64,000 bases of DNA, from the NCBI RefSeq assembly GCF_900110875.1, contig NZ_FOFM01000001.1, positions 434,001 through 498,000 on the forward strand, written 5' to 3'. Made by a program: the position numbers and the translations under genes. The number at the start of each line of letters is the position of its first letter. Position 1 is the stretch's first letter. Positions 45,147-53,652 of the stretch are shown piece after piece. The notes beneath the pieces were generated by a model. It was not told the origin of the DNA, made no database searches, and was given only the letters and a program-made list of their open reading frames with translations. This stretch comes from Pseudovibrio axinellae (lineage in GTDB: Bacteria; Pseudomonadota; Alphaproteobacteria; Rhizobiales; Stappiaceae).

Positions 45147-48100
45147 TTAAAGTGTTACAGTAAGCGCGCAGTTTGAAGTTGTCCCCAAACCGTATTTGGC
45201 TGAGAATTGAGCAACTTCGAAGACCAGATCATGGACACCGGGTCCTAAGTCTCCAAGCAGGTCAGCGGATGGTACGGTTACGCTCTCCTGAATACATTGG
45301 TAGTCACGCAGGGCCACGTACTCGTTTCCATTAGAGGTGCGGTGGGAGAGCTTAACCGTGAATTGAAGTTTTTCTTCCTGCAGTGGCACATCTGGTGTTT
45401 CCCAGCTGTCACCCTCCCATCTGGTTCTGCGTATCCAAGACAGTTGAATATCACCGCTCTCATGCAGCTGTGCTTTGGTATGGGCAGGGGCAAACGGTTT
45501 GAGCGATATCTGTTGTCCTAGATGGTTTGTGTCAACGGCCCATGTATAGCCAATTGACTTGCCTGCAGGCACAACACGGTATGAAAGTGGAATGCCCGCT
45601 TTGTCGCTGGTCCACGGCAGTTTGGGCAAAGACTGATCTAAAAGGATAAACTGGGCACCCGCAGCTGCCACCACTTCAACTTGATGTTCTGTTCCAAGTT
45701 GCCCTCTGAGTAGTTTGGTAAGTTTATAAGTCATGGGTGCGATCAGTTCTGCGTTACAAAACTGTATCACTTCCCATTCCTCCCCCTTACTCACAGCGCA
45801 TGTATTTGCCCCTGCAAGCACATCCAACAGTTTCCTGCTTTGTAGTTGCCCACCATGGAGCTGCAGGGTGATTTCATTGTTTTCATCAAAGCGCCAAAGC
45901 GGTCCTGAGATGAGTGGTTCCAAAAGCCTGCCCATGGTTGCTGGCTCCGTTACCTGCATCAGGGGTGTAAACTCCTCACCGGAACTTGAGGTGTAAAGCT
46001 GATAGGCACCCGGCCAGTTTGCATTATATACGGCAAGGACCGGGCTACCATCATCGGCAGCATCACCGTGAAATCTGGGCAGGTCCAGGAACTGAACCAG
46101 TGGGGGCGTTGGTGCTGCATTGGAATAGGTCGGCTGGGCTGTATCTTGGGGCATCACCAACTGTGTTGGCACCGGGTAGCCACTCAGCCGTGTTGCTATG
46201 ATCTCCAGATGAGACCCAGAAGACACCTCATCAATGCGACATTGAACCGGTGTTGTTTCGTCCTGGAGCAATACACCAGGCAGCTCAATCACATCTCCGG
46301 GTTTCAACCCAATACAGCTCAAAGCAAGCTGCAATTGAATGGTCTCCCTGTCCAGCCACATGGACTGATGCATTTTTTGAACCAATTTTGTTGCACAAGG
46401 CAAAGATGTGGTGATGGGTAGTTGTATGCCTGAGGTTCTCCGGTCCCGCCCTTCCAACCTGCGTGATGCGACGACAATGGTCTCATAGTCGTTGTTCGGG
46501 TTCATTCCGCTAAGGCGCAGTTCAGCAGGCAGCTCCGTGCCATCATTGCGCGCGATGGACACGTATGCTTCGCCATCCTCATTTCCTTCAAGAATCTGCG
46601 AGGTCTCCAGTTTACCGCCTTCAGCCACGGCACCTAACCGGTGTTTTGCCACAACAGCAAGGTGTGTTCCCCGGTCTACTGCCATACCATCAACCAATTG
46701 CAGAACCGCCGACAGCGCAGCACGCAGCGACGTTGGCCCGGGAACAATCAGACCCTCGATGGTCTCTCCTAACTCTGCGATCTCACTCAGGTCCTGAGCA
46801 TGACCAAAGTCATCACACATGGTGCGGATCAGGCCTGAGGCGGAGGTTGCGCCAAGACGTCCTGTCAACCAGTGCCCAAGCTGCCAATTTTGACCGTCAG
46901 ACCATTCGCTTGTGTAGGTTGGAAAGTCCGGGAACGGGCGTGCATCCCATGTCCATAAGAAGGTGTTATCGGCCGCCACCATATGACCATCGTAAACACT
47001 TGAAATCGGATTATCGCCCTGTGGCCAGTCTGGATGGTCCGTGCCCCAATAGCTGAGGCTGGCTTCCAGAGCGCGTCGTTGAATCAAATCGTCCTGTTGG
47101 CCTCTGGAGAAATGAGGCAAGGCACTCTCTGCAGATTTTGGGTCCACAAACACATTGGGCTGGTTTGTTCCCTTATCGACGGCAGGAAATCCCAGCTCGG
47201 TGAACCAGAACGGTTTGGACTGCGCAACCCACGGGGTCGGTAGGTTTTGTTCGACGCCTTCAATCCGCTCAAAGTGCTGATTTAACCACCAGCTCTTCAG
47301 GTCCTTTTGCCGGTATACCCAAGGTTTGTCGTAGGCCCCATCGGTGATAGGGCTTCGTTTTTTGGCCACCCGGTCAGCAGTGCTTTGATAATACCAGTCA
47401 TAATATTCTCCTGCTGCCACTCCCTCTCTAATGCCCGCCAAATCATATGCACTTTGGGGGTCGTCCTCCTCGCGCAGGTCGGTCAGGGGCAAGTAATTAT
47501 CGATGCCGACAAAGTCGATATCAGCATGAGCCCAGAGGGGATCAAGCGGGAAACGCAGTTCGTCTGAGCGTGGGCTAAAGACTGCATATTCACTCCAGTC
47601 CGCTGCGTAGGAAATCTTTGTCTGGTTTCCCACGATCTGACGAACCTGCTCTGCAAGAGATTGCAGATGATCAACAAAGGGAAACTCACCACCGCCTGCC
47701 CAACACTGACTGAGGCCGCGCATTTCGGAACCGATGAGGAAGGCGTCTACGCCGCCAGCCTCTTTCACCAAATTAGCATAGTGCAAAATAAAGCGGCGAA
47801 AACGCCAATCGCTTCCAGTACCCACAAACGCCTCAATTTGCGGCAGCACCCCAGTGGTTCCCTGCTGTGTGCCAGGGCGGTCAATGGCAATATCGGAGGT
47901 GATACGACCCCGCCAAGGGTAACTTGCCTGTGAAGCTCCACCATAGGGGTCTGGAAGTCCACTGTTTGCTGGAACATCCATCATTATAAAGGGATAGAAC
48001 ATCACCGAGAGACCGCGGCTTTTCAGCTCTTTGATGGCTTCTCGTACCGTCGCATCAGACGGCGTTCCTCCGTAAGCTGGCCTCTCGTTTATGCGGGAGA

Positions 48101-49037
48101 CCTGCAGCGCCTGTGTGCGGGTCAAACCGGCAACACTCCAGTCTTCCGGCAAATTCTGAGTGGATTGGTAGGTCACCTTTGGCTGGATCGTGCACTGCGA
48201 GGCGCGCAGATCATCAGCAAACCACGATACGACAAGTGCGACGGATTTCAGGTTTGGGCATACCGCCTGCAACTCATCCAGCGAGCGCACGATGTCTGTC
48301 TCTTCGCCAATACCGTGCCTGTTGACGGACTTGGCATTTCCCGGCGAGATTTCTTCCAATACCTCTTGCGGATGATAAACGAACTCACCTGCACCGGGGA
48401 TGAGTGTGACGGCTTTGATCTGCCGTTCCAGCGGCTCGATTGATCGCAGGACTTCAAACGCAAACTGAGGGATACGATTGCCGAACTCTTCCAATGGCAA
48501 TCGCTCAAAGACAAGGTAGGCCGTTTTTTTATAGGCTGGGGCTACTCCCTGTTTTGCCTCTATCAGCGGGTCGGGTTGCTGATCTTGTGTTCCCAAATAA
48601 ACGCGCATGTTTACGGTGCTGGTGTCCAATTCCTTCCCGTTGGCCCAAACCCTGCGCACAGCGGTGATCGGGCCTTCGCATAGTGCCACTGCAAAGTTTG
48701 CATAATAGCTGTGACTGGTGAGTGTGGAGGAGGATCCGGTGGCCTTGCCGCCCTGCTTTTCCTCCTTCACCACTTCCTCCAGGCGCGTTGCCCATATGAT
48801 GTTTCCGCTCACCCGCACACGGCCATAAACGAAGGGCAGTGATGCCCCTTCAGCTGCGGTTTGCAATTGTAGATCCCCGAGCTTTCCGACGGAGACTTGC
48901 GAGGTTTCGCCGAAAATCTGTTGGTCAATCCACGCCCCGCCCAGCGCACCTAAGGCCTGACCAGCCATTGCGCCGATGGGACCACCGATTGCGCCGCCAA
49001 CTGCTGCGCCAACACTTGAGAGCACCATTGTTGCCAT
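45147..49037 (-). CDS. GTA host-specificity/baseplate megaprotein (RcGTA g15-like)
   Basis: 1296 residues, the expected size for the last structural gene of RcGTA-type clusters. The Ala/Gly-rich N-terminus (SVGAAVGGAIGGPIGAMAGQ) is characteristic. A TIM-barrel-like region at about 400-620 contains EAGGVDAFLIGSEMRGLS, ISYAADWSEY and DIDFVGIDNYLPL; after it come the phage tail 3 and receptor-binding-like regions. It forms the tail fibre/hub that contacts the recipient cell. Eighteen bases follow the g14 stop. The last 100 residues (EDIQLSW-type beta-sandwich) probably form the distal domain. Confidence 0.95.
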   Translation of the reverse strand: MATMVLSSVGAAVGGAIGGPIGAMAGQALGALGGAWIDQQIFGETSQVSVGKLGDLQLQTAAEGASLPFVYGRVRVSGNIIWATRLEEVVKEEKQGGKATGSSSTLTSHSYYANFAVALCEGPITAVRRVWANGKELDTSTVNMRVYLGTQDQQPDPLIEAKQGVAPAYKKTAYLVFERLPLEEFGNRIPQFAFEVLRSIEPLERQIKAVTLIPGAGEFVYHPQEVLEEISPGNAKSVNRHGIGEETDIVRSLDELQAVCPNLKSVALVVSWFADDLRASQCTIQPKVTYQSTQNLPEDWSVAGLTRTQALQVSRINERPAYGGTPSDATVREAIKELKSRGLSVMFYPFIMMDVPANSGLPDPYGGASQASYPWRGRITSDIAIDRPGTQQGTTGVLPQIEAFVGTGSDWRFRRFILHYANLVKEAGGVDAFLIGSEMRGLSQCWAGGGEFPFVDHLQSLAEQVRQIVGNQTKISYAADWSEYAVFSPRSDELRFPLDPLWAHADIDFVGIDNYLPLTDLREEDDPQSAYDLAGIREGVAAGEYYDWYYQSTADRVAKKRSPITDGAYDKPWVYRQKDLKSWWLNQHFERIEGVEQNLPTPWVAQSKPFWFTELGFPAVDKGTNQPNVFVDPKSAESALPHFSRGQQDDLIQRRALEASLSYWGTDHPDWPQGDNPISSVYDGHMVAADNTFLWTWDARPFPDFPTYTSEWSDGQNWQLGHWLTGRLGATSASGLIRTMCDDFGHAQDLSEIAELGETIEGLIVPGPTSLRAALSAVLQLVDGMAVDRGTHLAVVAKHRLGAVAEGGKLETSQILEGNEDGEAYVSIARNDGTELPAELRLSGMNPNNDYETIVVASRRLEGRDRRTSGIQLPITTSLPCATKLVQKMHQSMWLDRETIQLQLALSCIGLKPGDVIELPGVLLQDETTPVQCRIDEVSSGSHLEIIATRLSGYPVPTQLVMPQDTAQPTYSNAAPTPPLVQFLDLPRFHGDAADDGSPVLAVYNANWPGAYQLYTSSSGEEFTPLMQVTEPATMGRLLEPLISGPLWRFDENNEITLQLHGGQLQSRKLLDVLAGANTCAVSKGEEWEVIQFCNAELIAPMTYKLTKLLRGQLGTEHQVEVVAAAGAQFILLDQSLPKLPWTSDKAGIPLSYRVVPAGKSIGYTWAVDTNHLGQQISLKPFAPAHTKAQLHESGDIQLSWIRRTRWEGDSWETPDVPLQEEKLQFTVKLSHRTSNGNEYVALRDYQCIQESVTVPSADLLGDLGPGVHDLVFEVAQFSAKYGLGTTSNCALTVTL

Positions 49038-49055
49038 GGCTCTGTCCTTTCTGGG

Positions 49056-49496
49056 TCAATCAATTGGGAAAAATGAAAACCTGCCTGCGATCTTTCTGCG
49101 CCACATTGGCACCATGGGGCTCTCGACCACCCCGACCGCCTCATAGGCATGGATAAAGTGGTCGCGTGTGCTCATGAGACCCAAGTGCTTGCAGGGAGAT
49201 TGCGGTGCCCAGCGAAACAGGACGAGTTCTGCCGGTTTGGGAGCTTGCAATGGACCCTGTACTTGATGAAGGTAACGGTGCGCTGCATTTAGAAGCTGGT
49301 CTTCGCCATTCAGCTCTGCCCATTCGGGGGCATAATCAACGGGAACCTGAGGCTCATTGTTATGGAGAAGACGGAAGAGGCCGCGAATGAGCCCAAGACA
49401 ATCGCAGCCGGCCCCCTTGCGTGAGGCTTGATGTTGATAGGGCGTTCCAATCCAGTCGCGCGCTTCGGTGATAATATCTTGCCGGGTGTAAACCAT
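49056..49496 (-). CDS. GTA NlpC/P60 cell-wall peptidase (g14-like)
   Basis: 146 residues from the ATG at 49496, preceded by GGGG seven bases upstream; a GTG at 49502 overlaps the g13 stop and is also possible. NlpC/P60 fold: the catalytic Cys in GAGCDCLGLIRG near residue 32, the His in SPCKHLGLMSTRDHFIHAY. It cleaves peptidoglycan peptides during DNA delivery by the GTA particle. Fixed position between g13 and g15. Confidence 0.93.
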   Translation of the reverse strand: MVYTRQDIITEARDWIGTPYQHQASRKGAGCDCLGLIRGLFRLLHNNEPQVPVDYAPEWAELNGEDQLLNAAHRYLHQVQGPLQAPKPAELVLFRWAPQSPCKHLGLMSTRDHFIHAYEAVGVVESPMVPMWRRKIAGRFSFFPID

Positions 49497-49498
49497 GC

Positions 49499-50386
49499 TC
49501 ACCCCACCAGCTTTTCGCCATTGTTGGCCGCAGATTGCGTGTCCGGTCCTGCAAGAATGAAATCATTGCCCGGCATATGCGGAAAGCCTTTGAAGTTGAG
49601 CGCGTTTTGAAACTTCTCCTGACAAGCACCCCAACTCTTATCGCAGCCCGTACTCAGCGTGGCTGCAAGCGGGTAGGTTAGCTCCAGCACCAAGGGTGAC
49701 CACAACGATAACTTATGCGCGCCTTGCTCTATCGTGTGGCTGGCAATGCGAAGTGGGTGATTGGCATAGGGACCACTATGAAACGTGAGCGTGCCGAAGG
49801 ACCACCACCCAGAGTTTTCGTCCCGCTCTCCTTCAACAACAAGACGCTTGGCTGCATCCAGCTCGGTGATGCTCAGTGTTTGCGTGTATGCCGCGTTGCT
49901 CAGGTCAATCCCACAGCTCACATCGCCAAGGTCTGCATGGCACTGATGGGAGAGTTGCCTGCCTTTGTTTTGAGAAAGGCGTGTTGCCAGCGAGCGAAAC
50001 TCTGTTCGAAAGACATTGGCATCTCTCGTCACTTCTCCAAGGGAGCCACGCCTTAAAAGCTCACGCTCCTCGGGATTTTGCCAGTTCACCAAGAAGACCT
50101 GCACCTGGGCGTTGTCCCACAAACCCGCATTCAGGTCTTTCTCGCTTAAGCTTTCTGAGGAGAGGAAACCCAGTGTTTCTTCCTGCCCAGCCTGAAAGTC
50201 AGCCTGAACCGTTGCTTGCGTGGCATCCAACCCAAAGCCTGGTTCAAACGTAATTCCAAGAAACGTGATGGGATGGTCGTGGGTGGTAAACCCAAGAGTG
50301 CGACCTGCTGGAGAGGTAAGCTGCCAGCAATAGGCAACAGTTGTCCCTTCACCGTCCAGGTGTTCTTTTAATGCAGCATTTAACAT
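49499..50386 (-). CDS. GTA baseplate hub protein, DUF2163 (g13-like)
   Basis: 295 residues. Typical DUF2163 text: YCWQLTSPAGRTLGFTTHDH at the start, GEVTRDANVFRTEFRSLATRL in the middle and the cysteine-containing CHADLGDVSCGIDL and STGCDKSWGACQEKF segments; the spaced cysteines may bind an iron-sulphur cluster, as reported for the RcGTA hub. The last visible stretch KFQNALNFKGFPHMPGNDF is the family C-terminus. Part of the tail baseplate. Confidence 0.92.
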   Translation of the reverse strand: MLNAALKEHLDGEGTTVAYCWQLTSPAGRTLGFTTHDHPITFLGITFEPGFGLDATQATVQADFQAGQEETLGFLSSESLSEKDLNAGLWDNAQVQVFLVNWQNPEERELLRRGSLGEVTRDANVFRTEFRSLATRLSQNKGRQLSHQCHADLGDVSCGIDLSNAAYTQTLSITELDAAKRLVVEGERDENSGWWSFGTLTFHSGPYANHPLRIASHTIEQGAHKLSLWSPLVLELTYPLAATLSTGCDKSWGACQEKFQNALNFKGFPHMPGNDFILAGPDTQSAANNGEKLVG

Positions 50387-50420
50387 GGTTGTGTATCCCG
50401 GTTATTCAGGGGGAACAGAG

Positions 50421-51065
50421 TCAGGCAAGCAACTCAACAAGGGGAATGGACGGCACCTGCCCTGCTTCAAAATGCAAGAGATTGATTTCCAGATGGTCGT
50501 TCTCAAAGCGCACGGGCGTATCAAATAGGAAACCTGCGGTGATCACGGCCTCATTGGCAGGCGTGTGCTCCTCGTGAAACTCAAGAATGCCGGTTGAAAG
50601 GTCTATTAAGACCTCGCTGCCAACTGTTTTAGCCTGCCCGTCAACTGCAACACTGACAGTTCCTTCAAGGGGTTTTGTGATCGTGCGTTGCCAGACGTGA
50701 TCAAGAGTTCCGACAGATTTAACCAGTTGGAAGAGTTTGGTTGTGCCATCGCCTTTTGCCAAAACAACATCGGTTGGCGAGGGAGACTGAGAAAACTCAC
50801 AGGATTTATGGTCCATAGGGTCCCTAAACCGAAATCCACAAATGCGCCCACCTACTTTTTCATAAAACGCCAGAACATTATGCAGATCAGCTGCACTTCG
50901 TAATCCGGTGCCCACATCAAAGTGCCGTCGCGTTCCCTTCCAGATTGCGTTCCGCTTCTCCGCACCATTCAGTAAGGTCGTGACATGACTACGTTTTTCC
51001 ACCCTGACAGAAGCCCCTAGGGAAATTCCCAGGGGGAATGATTCATCAACAAAACATAGCGTCAA
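50421..51065 (-). CDS. GTA distal tail protein, DUF2460 (g12-like)
   Basis: 214 residues from TTG at 51065, with AGGAG six bases upstream. DUF2460 hallmarks: FPLGISLGAS, AEKRNAIWKGTRRHFDVGTG, KVGGRICGFRFRDPMDHKS, and ITAGFLFDTPVRFENDHLE at the end. It forms the hexameric distal tail ring. It is the first gene after an unusual 210-base gap containing a terminator-like hairpin, so its translation does not depend on coupling to g11. Confidence 0.92.
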   Translation of the reverse strand: MTLCFVDESFPLGISLGASVRVEKRSHVTTLLNGAEKRNAIWKGTRRHFDVGTGLRSAADLHNVLAFYEKVGGRICGFRFRDPMDHKSCEFSQSPSPTDVVLAKGDGTTKLFQLVKSVGTLDHVWQRTITKPLEGTVSVAVDGQAKTVGSEVLIDLSTGILEFHEEHTPANEAVITAGFLFDTPVRFENDHLEINLLHFEAGQVPSIPLVELLA

Positions 51066-51204
51066 TTGCCTCTCCTATTTGACTTGGCTCAAGGTTAGCC
51101 TCTCGCGAAGCATCTAAGAGGTTTGCCATGGGAAAATTGTTTGCATGTTTTATGCAGACCCGTTGTCCATGCTCCTCCCTCTTTGCAAAACAACGGTTTT
51201 TCCT

Positions 51205-51235
51205 AAAAAGTTTGCTGCCACCGTCCGGCAGCAAA
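51205..51235 (-). terminator. Terminator-like hairpin between GTA g11 and g12
   Basis: TTTGCTGCC / GGCAGCAAA (51211-51219, 51227-51235) form a nine-base-pair stem with a seven-base loop; on the minus strand the stem is followed by CTTTTTAGG. It begins about 40 bases after the g11 stop. It could end or attenuate the head-side transcript before the baseplate genes. Confidence 0.6.
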
Positions 51236-51275
51236 ATCGCGTCGGTCCTTGAGTCCCTCCTCTTCAATGCCGACG

Positions 51276-51821
51276 TCATAGCCCGCGTCGCCCCCGTCCG
51301 GTGGCGCGGGCCATTATCATCGCAATCTGTCCCTGAGATTTTTCAAAGCTGCGTACATCTTGTGTCGCAACATTAATTGTAACGCCCGGCTGCGCACTTC
51401 CTCCAGCCATCATGACACCCAGCTGTCCGTTGCTCCCACGCTGTAAAGGAAGAATTGCCTCTGCTCCGGCCTCCCCCATGAGGCCCAGTCCCGTTCCCCC
51501 TGCTGCAAACAAAGTTGGGCTGGACACCACTCCCCCTTTTGCAAAGGGTGTTACACCCGGCGCACTGCCGAGTGCTGTTGACAGGCCTGTACTTATCAAA
51601 TTTTCAATCGGTTTCAGTGCGCTGCTGAGTGCGGAACTGGACATACTAAGGGCGACTTGCGACAAGATCGATTGCAGGTCTTTGCCCGATGTGACTGCAT
51701 TTTGAAGCCCCTTACTCAACTCAGAGGAAAACTCTCTTGCAAGGGAGTTGACCTCTTGCATGATAGTCTCCAGCTCGCGGCCCTCATTTAGATCGAGGCT
51801 ATCATTGTAATCATCTGTCAT
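51276..51821 (-). CDS. GTA short tail tape measure protein (g11-like)
   Basis: 181 residues, somewhat shorter than the roughly 220 of RcGTA g11. The Gly/Ala-rich middle (LSTALGSAPGVTPFAKGGVVS, split by helices) and GEAGAEAILPLQRGSNGQLG are the conserved tape-measure end of GTA tails, and the C-terminus ARATGRGRRGL is the normal family end, so the gene is complete. Its start overlaps the g10.1 stop as ATGA. The short length agrees with the very short tail of GTA particles. Confidence 0.88.
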   Translation of the reverse strand: MTDDYNDSLDLNEGRELETIMQEVNSLAREFSSELSKGLQNAVTSGKDLQSILSQVALSMSSSALSSALKPIENLISTGLSTALGSAPGVTPFAKGGVVSSPTLFAAGGTGLGLMGEAGAEAILPLQRGSNGQLGVMMAGGSAQPGVTINVATQDVRSFEKSQGQIAMIMARATGRGRRGL

Positions 51822-52027
51822 GAGTTTGCTTTCTTACCACGATCGGGAAATCTGGAGAGGAGGTCATCCAAGGTCTGGCGCGAGATATTGTGTGCGCTGT
51901 ATTTGTGCGGCGGCTTTAAAGCCATTTCCAGCTCCTTCGCCGTTGCCTGCCAAAATGTGCGAGGCGACCACCCAAGTTCCCGGCAGGCTTTGTGCAAAAG
52001 ATCGTGCCAGGGAAAGGGCTGTGTTAT
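51818..52027 (-). CDS. GTA tail assembly chaperone 2 (g10.1-like) lacking a standard start codon
   Basis: Reading the -1 frame relative to g10 gives 69 residues from an ATA at 52027: the beginning TQPFPWHDLLHKACRELGWS, then RTFWQATAKELEMALKPP, and the end SRQTLDDLLSRFPDRGKKA. This is the small phage tail assembly chaperone (DUF2376-type) that always sits between g10 and g11 in RcGTA clusters. No ATG, GTG or TTG occurs in frame near the expected start; a TTG at 51997 would remove the conserved FPW. The ATA overlaps the g10 stop (CTATAA). Expression is either from a rare ATA start or by -1 frameshift from g10, whose frame is open across the junction. Confidence 0.82.
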   Translation of the reverse strand: MTQPFPWHDLLHKACRELGWSPRTFWQATAKELEMALKPPHKYSAHNISRQTLDDLLSRFPDRGKKANS

Positions 52028-52422
52028 AGATCGCTCGCTTTTTGCGGGTGAGATGCGGCCTTTTTGAGTGGCGCTTGCGTGCTCGCTTGCTGGGGCGAAA
52101 AGGTTGCAACCAAAAGGTCTCCCACCACTTGGACCAGCGCAGCAATGCCGCCAACATGGGAAAACGCCGCAACCTCTTCATCTTCGATGAGCAGACCGCC
52201 ACCGCGCAGACCTGCACCCAATACCTTAATAATATCGGTTGCACTCAATTGCCCCGATGAGAAGCGTTCGGTCAGATCCTGAAGCGTATTGCACGCCAGC
52301 GCTGTTTCTAATTCGGCAAGAGCGCCCAGTGTCAGCACCAAAATATGTTTTTGCCCTAAGAGCTCTGCCTCAATTTCACCGCGCTGCGCGTTCACGCCGC
52401 TGGTGTGGGTTTGTCTCGTCAT
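52024..52422 (-). CDS. GTA tail assembly chaperone 1 (g10-like)
   Basis: 132 residues. Conserved text: NAQRGEIEAELLGQKHILVL, TLGALAELETALACNTLQDL, and DIIKVLGAGLRGGG. It helps load the major tail protein around the tape measure, a role inferred from position and size. The 3' end carries an AAAAAG slippery run at codons for Lys-Lys (52060-52066) and a second A-run at 52039-52043 before the stop. The ATG at 52422 lies nine bases after the g9 stop. Confidence 0.9.
   Translation of the reverse strand: MTRQTHTSGVNAQRGEIEAELLGQKHILVLTLGALAELETALACNTLQDLTERFSSGQLSATDIIKVLGAGLRGGGLLIEDEEVAAFSHVGGIAALVQVVGDLLVATFSPQQASTQAPLKKAASHPQKASDL
52060..52066 (-). promoter_or_regulatory. Candidate -1 ribosomal frameshift site in GTA g10
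   Basis: The heptamer C AAA AAG lies at codons Leu-Lys-Lys of g10, in the zero frame required for slippage. A -1 shift here enters an open frame (Gly-Arg-Ile-Ser-Pro and on) that runs without a stop into g10.1. Tail assembly chaperone pairs of many tailed phages use this mechanism. The match is by pattern only; no downstream structure was evaluated. Confidence 0.5.
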
Positions 52423-52431
52423 CGTGTTGTC

Positions 52432-52848
52432 CTAGCTCAGCTGCGTGAATGTGAGTGCCCCGGCAGATTCCAGCGAAATCTCAAAGGTCACTTCGGACCG
52501 GTAGTCGCCCGAATACTCCAATGCGGACAGGTGAAATGGGCCTTCCAGCGTTCCAAATCCGGGTAAAATGATCTGCCAATTGCACAGCGCGCCAGCAAAG
52601 AAGGCCGCACGTACTTCCTCTGCTGAGGCTTTGTCTCTAAACAATCCGCTCCCGGACAAGGACGCATGACGCGTTGAGGCACCGGCTAACAGCTCTCGCC
52701 AGCGCCCCGTACTTTCAGCATCCGTGATATCAATCGGGTTGGCATTGAGTGCAAAGCGCCTGCTGCGCAATCCCGCCACGCTTACAAACGTTCCATCACC
52801 TGCCCTATCCAATTTCAGCAACAGGTCTTTTCCGGCCTGAGCGACCAT
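52432..52848 (-). CDS. GTA major tail protein (g9-like)
   Basis: 138 residues from the ATG at 52848, with AAAGGA about seven bases upstream. TP901-1-like major tail protein: VAQAGKDLLLKL, SRRFALNANPIDITDAESTG, FRDKASAEEVRAAFFAG, and TFEISLESAGALTFT at the end. It polymerises into the tail tube. It follows g8 with a 68-base gap, which is long for this cluster. Confidence 0.93.
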   Translation of the reverse strand: MVAQAGKDLLLKLDRAGDGTFVSVAGLRSRRFALNANPIDITDAESTGRWRELLAGASTRHASLSGSGLFRDKASAEEVRAAFFAGALCNWQIILPGFGTLEGPFHLSALEYSGDYRSEVTFEISLESAGALTFTQLS

Positions 52849-52916
52849 CTGTTTTCCTTTCTGACGTTTAAAACGCATGTCAGTTATGAGAGCGCACTCT
52901 CGTGCAATGCTGGCGC

Positions 52917-53327
52917 TTATGGCTCAACAGACTGAAGGAGCACGGAGAACTTAACGCGCCCGTACCAGGTACGCCCGTCTGCCAGACGCCGACAACTGGT
53001 CTCAGTCAGTGTCAGACCCGCCACTTGCAGGCCACTTGGCGGCGTGATGCCAGCCTCCAGAACCTCATTAAGGAGAGACAGGGTCTCCAGTGTTTGCGAG
53101 CGGTCTGAGTGGCGGGAATAAATGCCAAGAGACCCATTGAGCCTGCCTCCTTCCTCCAGATGTCCAGTTAAAAGCTGGGTTGTGAGCGTTTCCAAAGTGG
53201 CATAGGGCAACTGCGCTCCGCGCGGGACGCCGTCAAAAACGCGCAGTGGGTCACCCAGATATGGTTTTAAAGAGCTCTTGGCGTGGATCGCCTGAAACAG
53301 AGCTTTCCTGAACTCAAGTTCCACCAT
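52917..53327 (-). CDS. GTA tail terminator, DUF3168 (g8-like)
   Basis: 136 residues from the ATG at 53327, which has GGAGGAGG just upstream and overlaps the g7 stop by 14 bases. DUF3168 hallmarks: FRKALFQAIHAKSSLKPYLG, VFDGVPRGAQLPYATLE, and the Ser/Asp-rich IYSRHSDRSQTLETLSLL. It closes the tail tube at the head-proximal end. Confidence 0.92.
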   Translation of the reverse strand: MVELEFRKALFQAIHAKSSLKPYLGDPLRVFDGVPRGAQLPYATLETLTTQLLTGHLEEGGRLNGSLGIYSRHSDRSQTLETLSLLNEVLEAGITPPSGLQVAGLTLTETSCRRLADGRTWYGRVKFSVLLQSVEP

Positions 53328-53652
53328 CACCCTCCTCCTCCAGCTCACAAAGCACCTGCATCAATGGGGTTTGCGGCGCGGCGGGTACAACTGCCGTCAC
53401 CCTGAGGCTTTGTCCGTCCAGCTCTACGCGCCACCCTTCTGCAATGTCGGTGCGGCGACGCATCAAGAGCGTAAGCAGATAGGAGCTGGCGAGCCTGCCG
53501 GCCACTGCCCCTTCTGTGCCTGTGGAGGATTGTACCTGCCCCCAGACCATGGCGACCTGCTGGTAGCTCTTAATCACAGAGCCATCAGTCTCGTTTGTCG
53601 TCTGGGGCCGCAGCAAAAGCAGCGGCTGGTTGAGTGTGCCTGCCGCTTTCAT
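53314..53652 (-). CDS. GTA head-tail adaptor/head closure protein (g7-like)
   Basis: 112 residues. Phage head-tail joining protein fold: PQTTNETDGSVIKSYQQVA, VWGQVQSSTGTEGAVAGRLA, and RRRTDIAEGWRVELDGQSLR. It seals the portal/adaptor ring and connects to the tail. Start overlaps the g6 stop by four bases. Confidence 0.9.
   Translation of the reverse strand: MKAAGTLNQPLLLLRPQTTNETDGSVIKSYQQVAMVWGQVQSSTGTEGAVAGRLASSYLLTLLMRRRTDIAEGWRVELDGQSLRVTAVVPAAPQTPLMQVLCELEEEGDGGT

Noticed and set aside
46565-47056. 163-codon plus-strand ORF inside the GTA g15 gene
   Set aside because: Antisense shadow of a long conserved gene; composition rich in Arg/His/Pro as expected for such shadows.
51046-51279. 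77-codon ORF between GTA g11 and g12, starting on the g11 stop (ATGA) and ending over the g12 start
   Set aside because: It contains the terminator-like hairpin and the sequence has no recognisable family; no separate ribosome site was seen. Kept only as part of a finding.
51864-52244. 126-codon ORF on the minus strand across the g10/g10.1 region
   Set aside because: It lies in the third frame over two conserved GTA genes; its translation is rich in Arg/Trp/Gln and matches nothing, so it is a shadow.
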